DNA of 6,804 bases, taken from contig CAZWZH010000020.1 of NCBI GenBank assembly GCA_964638775.1, forward strand, positions 1-6,804, in the 5' to 3' direction. This DNA is from Azophilus sp964638775. Lineage in GTDB: Bacteria > Pseudomonadota > Gammaproteobacteria > Pseudomonadales > Azotimanducaceae. The notes beneath the pieces are model-generated. The model was not told where the DNA came from and did no database searches. It worked only from the letters and a program-made list of their open reading frames with translations. The position numbers and the translations under genes were made by a program. Shown here in pieces: positions 1 to 6,376 of the stretch (the first letter of the stretch is position 1; every line of letters starts with the position of its first letter).

Positions 1-384
1 GTAGTAGGCGTGTGTCGGTGGCTTGTCCATCAGCGAGGGCATGACCCGGAACAGCGTCACGTGCTCGGCGTTCAGCAGGTCTTCGGCCGCCCATACGGAG
101 TCGAGCAGGCGGTTTACGTCAACGAGCGGGCACAGGCTGAAACGGTCGGGATGCTGCCGCGAGAACTCGAGAACCCGCGGTGGCGGTTTTTCCGGGTCGA
201 TGGTCAGGACGCAATGCTCGACGCCGGAGCCGTCCATCTCACCGAGCAGTCCGTCGATGGTGCAATCCTGAAAGAAATCGTCGCCGCGCTTGAAATAAAA
301 CTCGTTGACGTCCTGCGTGATCGTGTTTTCCAGGTTCTCGGTGGCAAAGTTCGGATTGACGAACAGGTCGATCGCTTTTCTCAC
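1..384 (-). CDS. Amidohydrolase-fold (amidohydrolase_2/COG2159-like) protein, N-terminal part, runs off left edge
   Basis: An open frame of 128 codons starts at a GTG (384-382) and continues past base 1, so the C-terminal part is missing. The start is chosen because AAGGA lies about 7 bases upstream; the frame stays open further upstream, with another GTG at 417. The product begins MRKAIDLFVNPNF and continues with segments such as IDGLLGEMDGSGVEHCVLT, RFSLCPLVDVN and HVTLFRVMPS. This spacing is typical of the TIM-barrel amidohydrolase-related family (ACMSD/decarboxylase-like metal hydrolases), which hydrolyse or decarboxylate ring-cleavage products in the cytoplasm. Oddly, the strand-1 motif IDxHxH reads I5-D6-L-F8-V-N10, so both metal-binding histidines are absent. 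It lies 58 bases after the dehydrogenase stop on the same strand and is probably co-transcribed. The family call is moderately sure; reaction and substrate are unknown. Confidence 0.72.
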   Translation of the reverse strand, partial: MRKAIDLFVNPNFATENLENTITQDVNEFYFKRGDDFFQDCTIDGLLGEMDGSGVEHCVLTIDPEKPPPRVLEFSRQHPDRFSLCPLVDVNRLLDSVWAAEDLLNAEHVTLFRVMPSLMDKPPTHAYY

Positions 385-442
385 GGCGTTTTCCTTTTTT
401 TCCAATGGTTCCAGCACTAGACCTCTTTGTGAATCGACCTCA

Positions 443-1666
443 CTACCGTCCGCGCCGGTCCCGCGGCAGCCCCAGCAACTGTTCGCCGATGGCGTTTCTC
501 TGCATGTTCGAGGTGCCCCCGCCGAGGGTGTTGGCGAGACTGGCGAAGTAGGCGTTCAGCCAACGCCCGTTGGTCACCGTTCTGGGCAGGTGCGCCATGG
601 TGGTCACATCCCGCGGCCGTGGCGCTACCAGGGCATCGCTGCCGATCAGGTCGAGCGCGAGTTCCGCAATGGATTCCTGGATTTTCGAGGCCAAGAGCTT
701 GCCGGTCTGCATCTCTCCGGCCATCTTCTCGCCAAGCCCTCGCGATTCGGCCGCCATCAACCGGTAGACGAGCGTTTCCTGGCACGCCACCCAGGCTTCG
801 ATGCGGCTCAGGCGCTGCCGGATCTCCGCATCCACTATTGCCGGGTTCCCGTTTTTCGGCGTTCGACGGGCCAGATCCACCAGGTGAGCGAACTGGCCGC
901 TGACCACCGAGGTGTCGGCAAGCCATAGCCGCTCGTACTTCAGAACGCTCTTGGTAACGCTCCATCCTCCACCGCGGGAGCCGATGATGTTTCCGGCGGG
1001 GATCAGGACATCGTCGAAAAACACCTCGCAGATGTCCTCGCAGGCTCCGTGCATGGTCTTGATGACCCGAACCTCGATGCCCGGCGTGTCCATCGGCACG
1101 ATCAGGAAGGAGACGCCCCGATGCCTCGGCTCCCGCGGCTCCGTTCGAAACACGCCGAACATCATGTTGGTGCAGTGCGCGTTGCTCGTCCAGATTTTCT
1201 GGCCGTTGATCACCCAGCCGTCCGGCGTCAGTTCGGCGCGGCTGGTCAGCGAAGCGAGGTCGCTGCCCGCATTGGGCTCGCTGTACCCCTGGCACCAGTC
1301 CATTTCTCCCGTGAGCGTCGGTGCGATGTACTCGAGCTTCTGCTCTTCCGTGCCGCATTCCAGCAGCGCAGGCACAAGGAACATGGGCCCGTTGGGGGTG
1401 CTCTCCAGGTAGGGCACGTCGCTTTGGGCGAACTCGCGCTTGATCACCATGTCTGCCCGGAGGTCCTGGGGCAGGCCGCCGCCGCCGTATTCACGCGGGA
1501 ACGAACGGTGCAGCAGGCCGGCTTCGATGGCGCGCTTCTGCCAGAGAATGACCTGCCGGCGATGGGGGAGTTCGGCTTCGTCCCCGGCAAGCGGCCAGCT
1601 CGACCGGCAGAACTCCCTGGCGCGTTGCTGGAGGTCGTCGTATTCGGGTCCGTACGGGTTGCTCAT
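443..1666 (-). CDS. Acyl-CoA dehydrogenase, catalytic (large) subunit of a probable heteromeric pair
   Basis: A 407-residue FAD-dependent acyl-CoA dehydrogenase, full length for the family; it oxidises an acyl-CoA to the 2,3-enoyl-CoA and passes electrons to ETF. Visible motifs are SEPNAGSD at about 129-136 (ACAD signature), KIWTSNA at 157-163 (flavin/substrate region), and KYERLWLA with E245. E245 sits where isovaleryl-CoA dehydrogenase and the mycobacterial ChsE-type enzymes carry their catalytic base. Near the C-terminus GGGTSNMQR (382-390) replaces the YEGT motif that carries the MCAD-type glutamate, so E245 is the likely base. The ATG at 1666 overlaps the upstream gene's TGA (ATGA) and follows a GGGGTGG stretch; an in-frame GTG at 1675 would add three residues. 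Overlap with the small-subunit gene suggests translational coupling and a heteromeric complex. Substrate is unknown; steroid side chain, cyclic or branched acids are plausible. Confidence 0.93.
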   Translation of the reverse strand: MSNPYGPEYDDLQQRAREFCRSSWPLAGDEAELPHRRQVILWQKRAIEAGLLHRSFPREYGGGGLPQDLRADMVIKREFAQSDVPYLESTPNGPMFLVPALLECGTEEQKLEYIAPTLTGEMDWCQGYSEPNAGSDLASLTSRAELTPDGWVINGQKIWTSNAHCTNMMFGVFRTEPREPRHRGVSFLIVPMDTPGIEVRVIKTMHGACEDICEVFFDDVLIPAGNIIGSRGGGWSVTKSVLKYERLWLADTSVVSGQFAHLVDLARRTPKNGNPAIVDAEIRQRLSRIEAWVACQETLVYRLMAAESRGLGEKMAGEMQTGKLLASKIQESIAELALDLIGSDALVAPRPRDVTTMAHLPRTVTNGRWLNAYFASLANTLGGGTSNMQRNAIGEQLLGLPRDRRGR

Positions 1667-2739
1667 CGGTTCCACCCCGACAGCTTGGCGCAGCGCTCGC
1701 GGTGCATCCGTGGTGTGCCCAGATAGGTGCGGTCGAACAGCGCGCGCTTGAAATAGAGCTGTACGTCGCTCTCCCAGGTGAATCCAATGCCGCCGTGCAG
1801 TTCGACCGCACCCCGGGCAATGTGCATGGCCTGGTCGGTGATGTGGGCCTTTGCCATCGAGGCGCTCTTTGCAGCCGAGTCCGGTTGCTCATCGAATTCC
1901 CCGGCCGCCTTCCAGAAGAGCCCGCGCGCGGTAACCGCGGCCAGGGCGTACTCGGCGAGCTCGTGCTTGACGGCCTGAAACCCGCCGATGGGCTGGCCGA
2001 ACTGCTCGCGAGTTTTCGCGTACTCGACGGTCAACGCCAGCAGCCGGTCGGCGGCGCCGAAGGCGTCTGCCGCCAGCAGGACGAGCAATGCACTGCAAAG
2101 CGCCTCGCCCGGGAGATGGGGAAGGGCTTCCACGGCGGCCTCCTCGAAGGAGACCTTGAAAAGGCTCCGACTTCGGTCGATACCGTTGGAGTTGCTGGCG
2201 CTGAGGTTCGCCTGCCGGGTTTCCAGCACGCCAAGCTGCCCGTTTGCGCAGCCGATGACGAGCACGTCGGCAACGTCGCCCAGGGGAACCGTTTCCACCG
2301 ATGCCGTATTGCTGCCGCCCGGTTCGACGTGCCAATCGCACCATGCCGTACCGTTTCCTTGGCTGGACAGGGCCACACTGCCGATGCGCTCGCCCGCCGC
2401 CAACCCGGGAAGCAGGCGTTCTTGTTGGGATGCTGTGCCTCCGAGCGCGATGGCAAGCCCGGCCAGGGTGTGACCCTCCAGGAACAGCGGCGCGGCGTGG
2501 CGGCCAAGCTCTTCGGAGACCAGGGCCGCTTCCATCAGGCCGAGGCCCGAACCGCCCTGGTCGGACGGGATGCAGGTTCCGGTGAAGCCGAGTTGCCCGA
2601 ACTCCTTCCATAGGTCTTCATCGAAGGTCCGGTCGGTGTCGTAGGCGGTACGCACCCGTGCGGGAGGGCATTCACCGGCCAGAAAGTCGTGAAAACCCGA
2701 CTGAACGAGCTGTTGTTGCTCGGTGAGCCAGTACTCCAT
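1663..2739 (-). CDS. Acyl-CoA dehydrogenase-like small subunit, lacking both known catalytic glutamates
   Basis: A 358-residue member of the acyl-CoA dehydrogenase family. The N-terminal helical part contains GFTGTCIPSDQGGSGLG (51-67), and the C-terminal part has EYAKTREQFGQPIGGFQAVKH (239-259) and ELHGGIGFTWESD (313-325). These match the FAD/dimer-interface signature of FadE27/FadE29-like partner subunits. The middle beta domain (about 120-200) is degenerate: the usual TEPxAGSD and WITNA motifs are not seen. The YEGT motif reads YLGT (339-342), and no ER pair is seen at the IVD-type position. It is therefore probably a structural or FAD-binding partner of the next gene, with which it shares a 4-base ATGA overlap. 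The ATG at 2739 gives the natural family N-terminus; a TTG at 2784 in the same frame would add 15 unlikely residues. No strong ribosome site is visible. It is the first gene of the leftward block, downstream of an AT-rich control region. Confidence 0.9.
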   Translation of the reverse strand: MEYWLTEQQQLVQSGFHDFLAGECPPARVRTAYDTDRTFDEDLWKEFGQLGFTGTCIPSDQGGSGLGLMEAALVSEELGRHAAPLFLEGHTLAGLAIALGGTASQQERLLPGLAAGERIGSVALSSQGNGTAWCDWHVEPGGSNTASVETVPLGDVADVLVIGCANGQLGVLETRQANLSASNSNGIDRSRSLFKVSFEEAAVEALPHLPGEALCSALLVLLAADAFGAADRLLALTVEYAKTREQFGQPIGGFQAVKHELAEYALAAVTARGLFWKAAGEFDEQPDSAAKSASMAKAHITDQAMHIARGAVELHGGIGFTWESDVQLYFKRALFDRTYLGTPRMHRERCAKLSGWNR

Positions 2740-2784
2740 GGGAATCTTAAAATGCTGTTCTATTGACGTTAAATTACCGCACAA

Positions 2785-2812
2785 AAATTACAATAGCTAT
2801 CGAATTTTGCAA
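2785..2812 (-). promoter_or_regulatory. Candidate sigma70-type promoter for the dehydrogenase operon
   Basis: On the minus strand TTGCAA (2812-2807) and TAATTT (2790-2785) are separated by 16 bases, giving imperfect -35 and -10 boxes about 45 bases upstream of the small-subunit ATG. The -35 box lies inside the AATTTTGCAAATTT near-palindrome and the spacer contains ATAGCTAT. A repressor bound to either would occlude the promoter. The matches are weak and AT-rich DNA yields such matches easily. Confidence 0.3.
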
Positions 2813-3046
2813 ATTTGAGGCTGATTGGTGATATCCTGACAGGTACTCAATCACCGCTACCCATGGCAGGACATTCGGCGTCGGATGGATAAACTGACTC
2901 TGACCCCAAACATCCCAGCCCGTGGCAGGCAAGTCGGTGCGGGGCGGCAAAAGATGCTTCGAATCACTGTAACCCACTGACGTTTGGAGAACAGCCGAGT
3001 GCGACTGGGAATTGTTCATAACGCGGTGGAAACAGTAGGCCGACTG

Positions 3047-3054
3047 GGAGGTGA
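3047..3054 (+). promoter_or_regulatory. Strong Shine-Dalgarno that fixes a TTG start
   Basis: GGAGGTGA lies three bases before the TTG at 3058, with GGAGG six bases from it. It is a near-perfect anti-SD match. No ATG or GTG better placed for the conserved ESPRW N-terminal motif is present, so the unusual TTG is taken as the start. Confidence 0.8.
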
Positions 3055-3057
3055 CCG

Positions 3058-3900
3058 TTGAATTCACGCAAGGCTTCGGTATGGAAGAGCGGCTTCACCT
3101 TTGCGGAAAGCCCCCGTTGGCACGACGGCGCGTTCTGGTTCTCCGACTTTCACGCCCATACGGTCTATCGTGTTGCCGGTGACGGCTCGCTCGAGGCCGT
3201 GGTAGAGGTTCCCGGGGAGCCCTCCGGCCTCGGCTGGCTCCCCGACGGGCGCCTGCTGGTCGTATCGATGACCGACCGCAGGCTCATGCGGCTCGACCCG
3301 GACGGGCTCAGGGAGCATGCCGACCTCAGCGAGATCGCCACCTACCATTGCAACGACATGGTGGTCGACGGCGAGGGGAGGGCTTACGTGGGAAACTTCG
3401 GCGCGGCTTGGGGCGATACGCCAAAACCGGCAAAACTCGCAAGGGTGGACGCGGACGGCTCGGTGAGCGTCGCTGCCGAAGATCTCGATTTCCCGAACGG
3501 GTGCGCGATCTCGGCCGACGGGCGTACGCTGGTTGTGGCTGAGACCGTCGGGGGACGCCTGACGGCGTTCGACCGGGACGCCTCGGGGAACCTCCACAAC
3601 CGGCGCGTCTGGGCCGAGGTCGAGGGTACGCCCGACGGCATCTGCATGGATGCCGAAGGAGCCGTCTGGGTTGCGGCCGGAACCGGCGGTGTGCTCCGTG
3701 TTGCCGACGGCGGCGAGATCCTGGACCGGGTCGAGGTGACGGAGAACCTTCCCGTGGCCTGTATGCTGGGCGGGGCGGACCGGAAGACGCTCTACATTCC
3801 GACAACGATCAACGCGGGCCCGGAGGAACTCGCCCGGGTACGCAAGTCGAAGATCGAGACCGTGGAGGTCGATGTTCCCGGCAGCGGTTGGCCGGCCTGA
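3058..3900 (+). CDS. SMP-30/gluconolactonase/LRE family lactone hydrolase
   Basis: A 280-residue six-bladed beta-propeller hydrolase, about the usual family length. The four metal ligands known from SMP-30 (human E18, N103, N154, D204) have clear equivalents: E17 in ESPRW, N99 in HCND, N147 in DFPNG and D193 in TPDG. Propeller repeats of the form DPDG, DADG and SADGRTL recur along the protein. No signal peptide or membrane segment is visible, so it is probably cytoplasmic. The family hydrolyses lactones with a divalent metal; the substrate here is unknown. Translation starts at a TTG with an excellent ribosome site. It is divergent from the dehydrogenase block and convergent with the ligase, so it is probably transcribed alone, yet likely belongs to the same catabolic neighbourhood. 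A drp35-like or other esterase activity is possible. Confidence 0.9.
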   Translation: MNSRKASVWKSGFTFAESPRWHDGAFWFSDFHAHTVYRVAGDGSLEAVVEVPGEPSGLGWLPDGRLLVVSMTDRRLMRLDPDGLREHADLSEIATYHCNDMVVDGEGRAYVGNFGAAWGDTPKPAKLARVDADGSVSVAAEDLDFPNGCAISADGRTLVVAETVGGRLTAFDRDASGNLHNRRVWAEVEGTPDGICMDAEGAVWVAAGTGGVLRVADGGEILDRVEVTENLPVACMLGGADRKTLYIPTTINAGPEELARVRKSKIETVEVDVPGSGWPA

Positions 3901-4087
3901 GAGCCCATTCTGAAGGCTTCGATCGGGCGCCGAGAGCGGGTATTGTTTCCTGTGCGTCCTCGTCCCTGCACTCCGGGTTCCCGACTTGTATGGAACCGCG
4001 TGCCCGGAATTGCGAATCCCGAACTTCGGCGCGAAAACTGCTACAGGGGCCACACTACGCGAACGGTAAGCCGGAGGTGATCACCGG
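3901..4087. other. Convergent intergenic spacer
   Basis: 187 bases lie between two convergent stops. No T-tract hairpin of classical terminator form is seen on either strand. The clearest structure is a perfect 10-base palindrome, GGTGATCACC (4076-4085), inside a longer CCGG-bounded imperfect palindrome (4071-4087) ending next to the ligase stop codon. It could fold in transcripts of either strand, but its role is not determinable. Confidence 0.4.
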
Positions 4088-5689
4088 TCAGGTTCCGTTT
4101 GCAAGCAATCGCTTGAGGCCGCGTTGATCGAGCTTCCCCGTGGGCAGGGAGGGAATCTCCTCCGCGGCGAGAAAGCGGATGACCTTTGGCAACTTGAACG
4201 CTGAAAGCCTTGGTTTCAGGGCTGCGACGATGTCGTCGGCGGTGAGTGATGCGCCGGGTTCGGGAACGATTGCCGCAGCGACGAGTTCACCTCGCTCGGG
4301 GTGGGGGATGCCCAGGACGATGCACTCCCGGACGCCCGGGATGTTGCGCGCCTCGGCTTCCACTTCGGGGGGGCTGACGTTGGCTCCGGAGGTCTTGATC
4401 ATGTTGCCCAGGCGGCCGGTGAAGAAGTAGAGCCCTTCCCGTATCATCCCGAGGTCGCCCGTGGGGAAGAACCCGTCCGGCTCGAAGGTTTCTTCCCGTT
4501 CCCGCTTGTAGTAGCCCTGCATGACCGAGAAACCGCGAACCTGGAGTTCTCCGATCTCCCCGTCGGGCAGGATCTGCCCGGTTTCCGGGTCGACGATGCG
4601 GTGTTCCACATCGTCCGAGAGTACCCCCGTTGCCCCGTAGAGCCGTTCCGGCAGCTTTTCGTACGTCTGGAAGCAGTGTTGGCCGGCCGTCTCCGTCATG
4701 CCGATGCCGCCGGCGTAGTGTGTGCTGTCGCGCGTGGGGTCGATGAGGTAGTCGTAGAGGTTGCCGCCCCTCATGCTGCTCAGGTCCCGGCTGGAAAAAC
4801 TGGGATCGGCCTTCATGGCGGTGGCGTAGTGCGGCCACCCGGTGGCGTGCGTGGCACGCTCGCGTTCGAGCAGGGCGAGCGTGTCGGCGGGATGGAAGCG
4901 CTGTTCGAACAGCAGCCCGGCGCCGCTCAGAAAGCCGCACAGAAGGTGCGAAATACCCCCCAGCCAGAACCAGGGCATGGGGCCGTAGAGCAGATCGCCC
5001 GGTGCATAGCCGAACGCTTGAGCGATGGTTCTCTGCCGGCGGAGGAAGGCGTTCTGGGTGTGGACGACACTCTTCGGCGCGGCGGTGCTGCCGGAGGTAT
5101 ACAGCATGCACAGCCAGTCCGCCGGCGAAACGCTGTTTTCGACGGCACGCACGATCGATTCGTCAACACCCTCGCTGCGGGCAAGCAGGCTCTCGAGGGT
5201 GCTCGCCCAAGGGGGTGCGGACGGAGCCGCGACCACGACCTCACGCAGGTACGGCGCGGTCGGCAGTGTCAGCGTCGTCGACGGAGCAAGGGAGAGTTCG
5301 GGCAGCGCCACCTCGAGGCTGGCGATGTAGTCCTGTCGCAGGAAATCCGGCGTGGTCAGCAGCAACTGGACGTCGCTGTGGCGTAGCTGGTGGGCGAGTT
5401 CCGGGGGCTTCATGAAGGTATTGAACGGGCAGGCCAGCGCCCCGATCCGCGTGATCGCCAGGAAGGCCAGCACGAATTCGACGCCGTTGGGAAACAGGAA
5501 TCCTATGCGGGCGCCTTTTCCGACATTGGAGGCCAGTAGCGCTCTGGCCAGGGACAGCGAACGGGCGTCTGCCTCCCGGTATGTCAAACGCACTTCGTCG
5601 CTGACCAGCAAATGGTTGTCGGGGTGCGCGGTGACGTTCGCGGCGATGGCGGCCGGGATTGTTTCGCTCGGTATGTTGACGTCACTCAT
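4088..5689 (-). CDS. AMP-forming acyl-CoA synthetase/ligase (ANL superfamily)
   Basis: A 533-residue ANL-family ligase that activates a carboxylic acid with ATP to an acyl-adenylate and transfers it to CoA. All core motifs appear in order: phosphate-binding loop YTSGSTAAPK (197-206), GMTET (330-334), TGDLG (410-414), the hinge and A8 region GRLGNMIKTSGANVSPPEVE (425-444), and C-terminal PTGKLDQ with catalytic K519. The loop is unusual: most relatives have TSGTTGxPK, here the second T is S and the flexible G is A. The ATG at 5689 is preferred because AAGGGG lies six to seven bases upstream; an ATG at 5704 adds five residues. The upstream DNA is a remnant zone with no gene. It probably supplies the CoA ester used by the dehydrogenase pair. 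Substrate (fatty, cyclic, aromatic or steroid acid) cannot be assigned. Confidence 0.93.
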   Translation of the reverse strand: MSDVNIPSETIPAAIAANVTAHPDNHLLVSDEVRLTYREADARSLSLARALLASNVGKGARIGFLFPNGVEFVLAFLAITRIGALACPFNTFMKPPELAHQLRHSDVQLLLTTPDFLRQDYIASLEVALPELSLAPSTTLTLPTAPYLREVVVAAPSAPPWASTLESLLARSEGVDESIVRAVENSVSPADWLCMLYTSGSTAAPKSVVHTQNAFLRRQRTIAQAFGYAPGDLLYGPMPWFWLGGISHLLCGFLSGAGLLFEQRFHPADTLALLERERATHATGWPHYATAMKADPSFSSRDLSSMRGGNLYDYLIDPTRDSTHYAGGIGMTETAGQHCFQTYEKLPERLYGATGVLSDDVEHRIVDPETGQILPDGEIGELQVRGFSVMQGYYKREREETFEPDGFFPTGDLGMIREGLYFFTGRLGNMIKTSGANVSPPEVEAEARNIPGVRECIVLGIPHPERGELVAAAIVPEPGASLTADDIVAALKPRLSAFKLPKVIRFLAAEEIPSLPTGKLDQRGLKRLLANGT

Positions 5690-5742
5690 GGATGGCCCCT
5701 TCATTCTTCTGCGTATCGCATCGCTGAAAACCAGGGAACCGG

Positions 5743-5838
5743 ATGCGGTGCGGCTACCGCAGGTCCCGGTGGCAGAGCATACGCATCAACGGCGGAAAGA
5801 CCACCCTGGGGCTGGGATCCTACCCGGAGATATTGTCG
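5743..5838 (+). pseudogene. Fragment resembling the N-terminal arm-binding (DUF4102-type) domain of a tyrosine integrase
   Basis: In the frame from 5743, residues encoded at 5770-5832 read WQSIRINGG then KTTLGLGSYPEI. This matches the pattern of P4-type integrase arm-binding domains (RYRxNGKxxxLxLGSYPEVSL). The rest of an integrase (core-binding domain, R-H-R-Y catalytic domain) is absent: the frame passes straight into unrelated sequence at about 5839. A TGA at 5725-5727 ends the frame upstream, with no ribosome site. It is best read as a decayed remnant of an integrated element. The match covers only about 20 residues, so chance similarity is not excluded. Confidence 0.5.
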
Positions 5839-5952
5839 CGCTTCGACCACCACCTCTCCGACAGGCAAGGAGACCCGGTCCTCCAAAGTAGCGGAATTCT
5901 CTATGCAGCCACAGACGTCGCAACTGCGGTCGCCGAGTTTTTCGAGCGCAAC
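5839..5952 (+). pseudogene. Fragment resembling the N-terminal part of a RES-domain toxin
   Basis: Continuing in frame from the integrase-like fragment, the sequence encodes RFDHHLSD, then GILYAATDVATAVAEFFERN. This resembles the RES family pattern in which RFD is followed by an LYAAxDxxTAxAEVF helix; RES toxins are NAD+-degrading enzymes of Xre-RES systems. After residue N (5952) the frame becomes arginine-rich and unlike the family, with a stop after 6129, and no Xre-type antitoxin is seen nearby. Full RES proteins are about 150-230 residues, so this is at most a quarter of one. It is inferred to be a broken gene, by recall of the family pattern only. Confidence 0.42.
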
Positions 5953-6301
5953 CCGCGCCGGGGTGGGCGTGTTCTCCGAATTGGGCGACGGCGCAGGCAA
6001 CTGGCGCCTGTGGATCGAATCGGAGGAGCCCCTTGTTGTGAAGAGTCTGTTGTCGAGTCCGACGGGTCACCTGACCAACCTCTCAATCGCACTATAGTCA
6101 GGTGGTTCCAGACAGGGATCGATCGGTGAGACGGGAACAGACTACCGCTCGGCGAGTTCGGGAGCGGGTCGATTTCGAGAGCTGTTGGATTGGCGCTTTA
6201 AGTCTCAGGGTCAATTTCAGCGCATTGAGTATAACTAATTGATTATTATGGATTTGTCCTAAAGTTAGGCGTCTCGATCAGGGATAAACCCAAGCAAGCG
6301 G

Positions 6302-6323
6302 CAATTGGGGGGCCAATTGGAGG
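6302..6323. repeat. Short tandem-like direct repeat CAATTGGRG
   Basis: CAATTGGGG (6302-6310) is followed 12 bases later by CAATTGGAG (6314-6322). Both copies lie in the AT-rich tract about 55-75 bases before the tRNA-end-like sequence. Integrase arm sites are short direct repeats flanking the core, so this is a possible remnant arm site, though the units are short and could be coincidental. Confidence 0.3.
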
Positions 6324-6376
6324 ACCAAAACATTTTCGATTTTTAACTGGTTGAAATATAAGAATAAAAGTGACGA

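Larger units (their letters stand above)
2740..3057. promoter_or_regulatory. Divergent intergenic region between the dehydrogenase block and the lactonase gene
   Basis: These 318 bases separate two divergently read genes and contain no convincing ORF. The left third (about 2741-2830) is clearly AT-rich against GC-rich flanks and holds a candidate leftward promoter and two small palindromes: ATAGCTAT (2793-2800) and AATTTTGCAAATTT (2803-2816, one mismatched pair). A GGTGAT/ATCACC inverted pair flanks about 2827-2855. The middle (about 2886-2907) holds a GGGGTCAGAGTCA-type sequence on the minus strand that looks like a dispersed repeat. The right end supplies the ribosome site of the lactonase gene. 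Shared control of both directions by one regulator is plausible, but no regulator gene lies in the window. Confidence 0.55.

Noticed and set aside
10..928. Plus-strand open frames across the left end
   Set aside because: They are antisense to the amidohydrolase-like and dehydrogenase genes, show no family resemblance, and the minus strand gives recognisable proteins.
2774..3067. Minus-strand 97-residue open frame in the divergent intergenic region
   Set aside because: No ribosome site or recognisable motif; it includes the repeat-like GGGGTCAGAGTCA sequence and spans the regulatory region, so it is most likely chance.
3064..4053. Long minus-strand frame opposite the SMP-30 gene
   Set aside because: It is a high-GC shadow; the plus strand has all four metal ligands and a strong ribosome site.
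4301..5386. Long plus-strand frame opposite the acyl-CoA ligase
   Set aside because: The minus strand holds every ANL core motif, so the plus-strand frame is antisense chance.
5701..6097. Other-frame ORFs on both strands in the remnant zone
   Set aside because: They lack start signals and family resemblance; only the frame from 5743 shows recognisable fragments.
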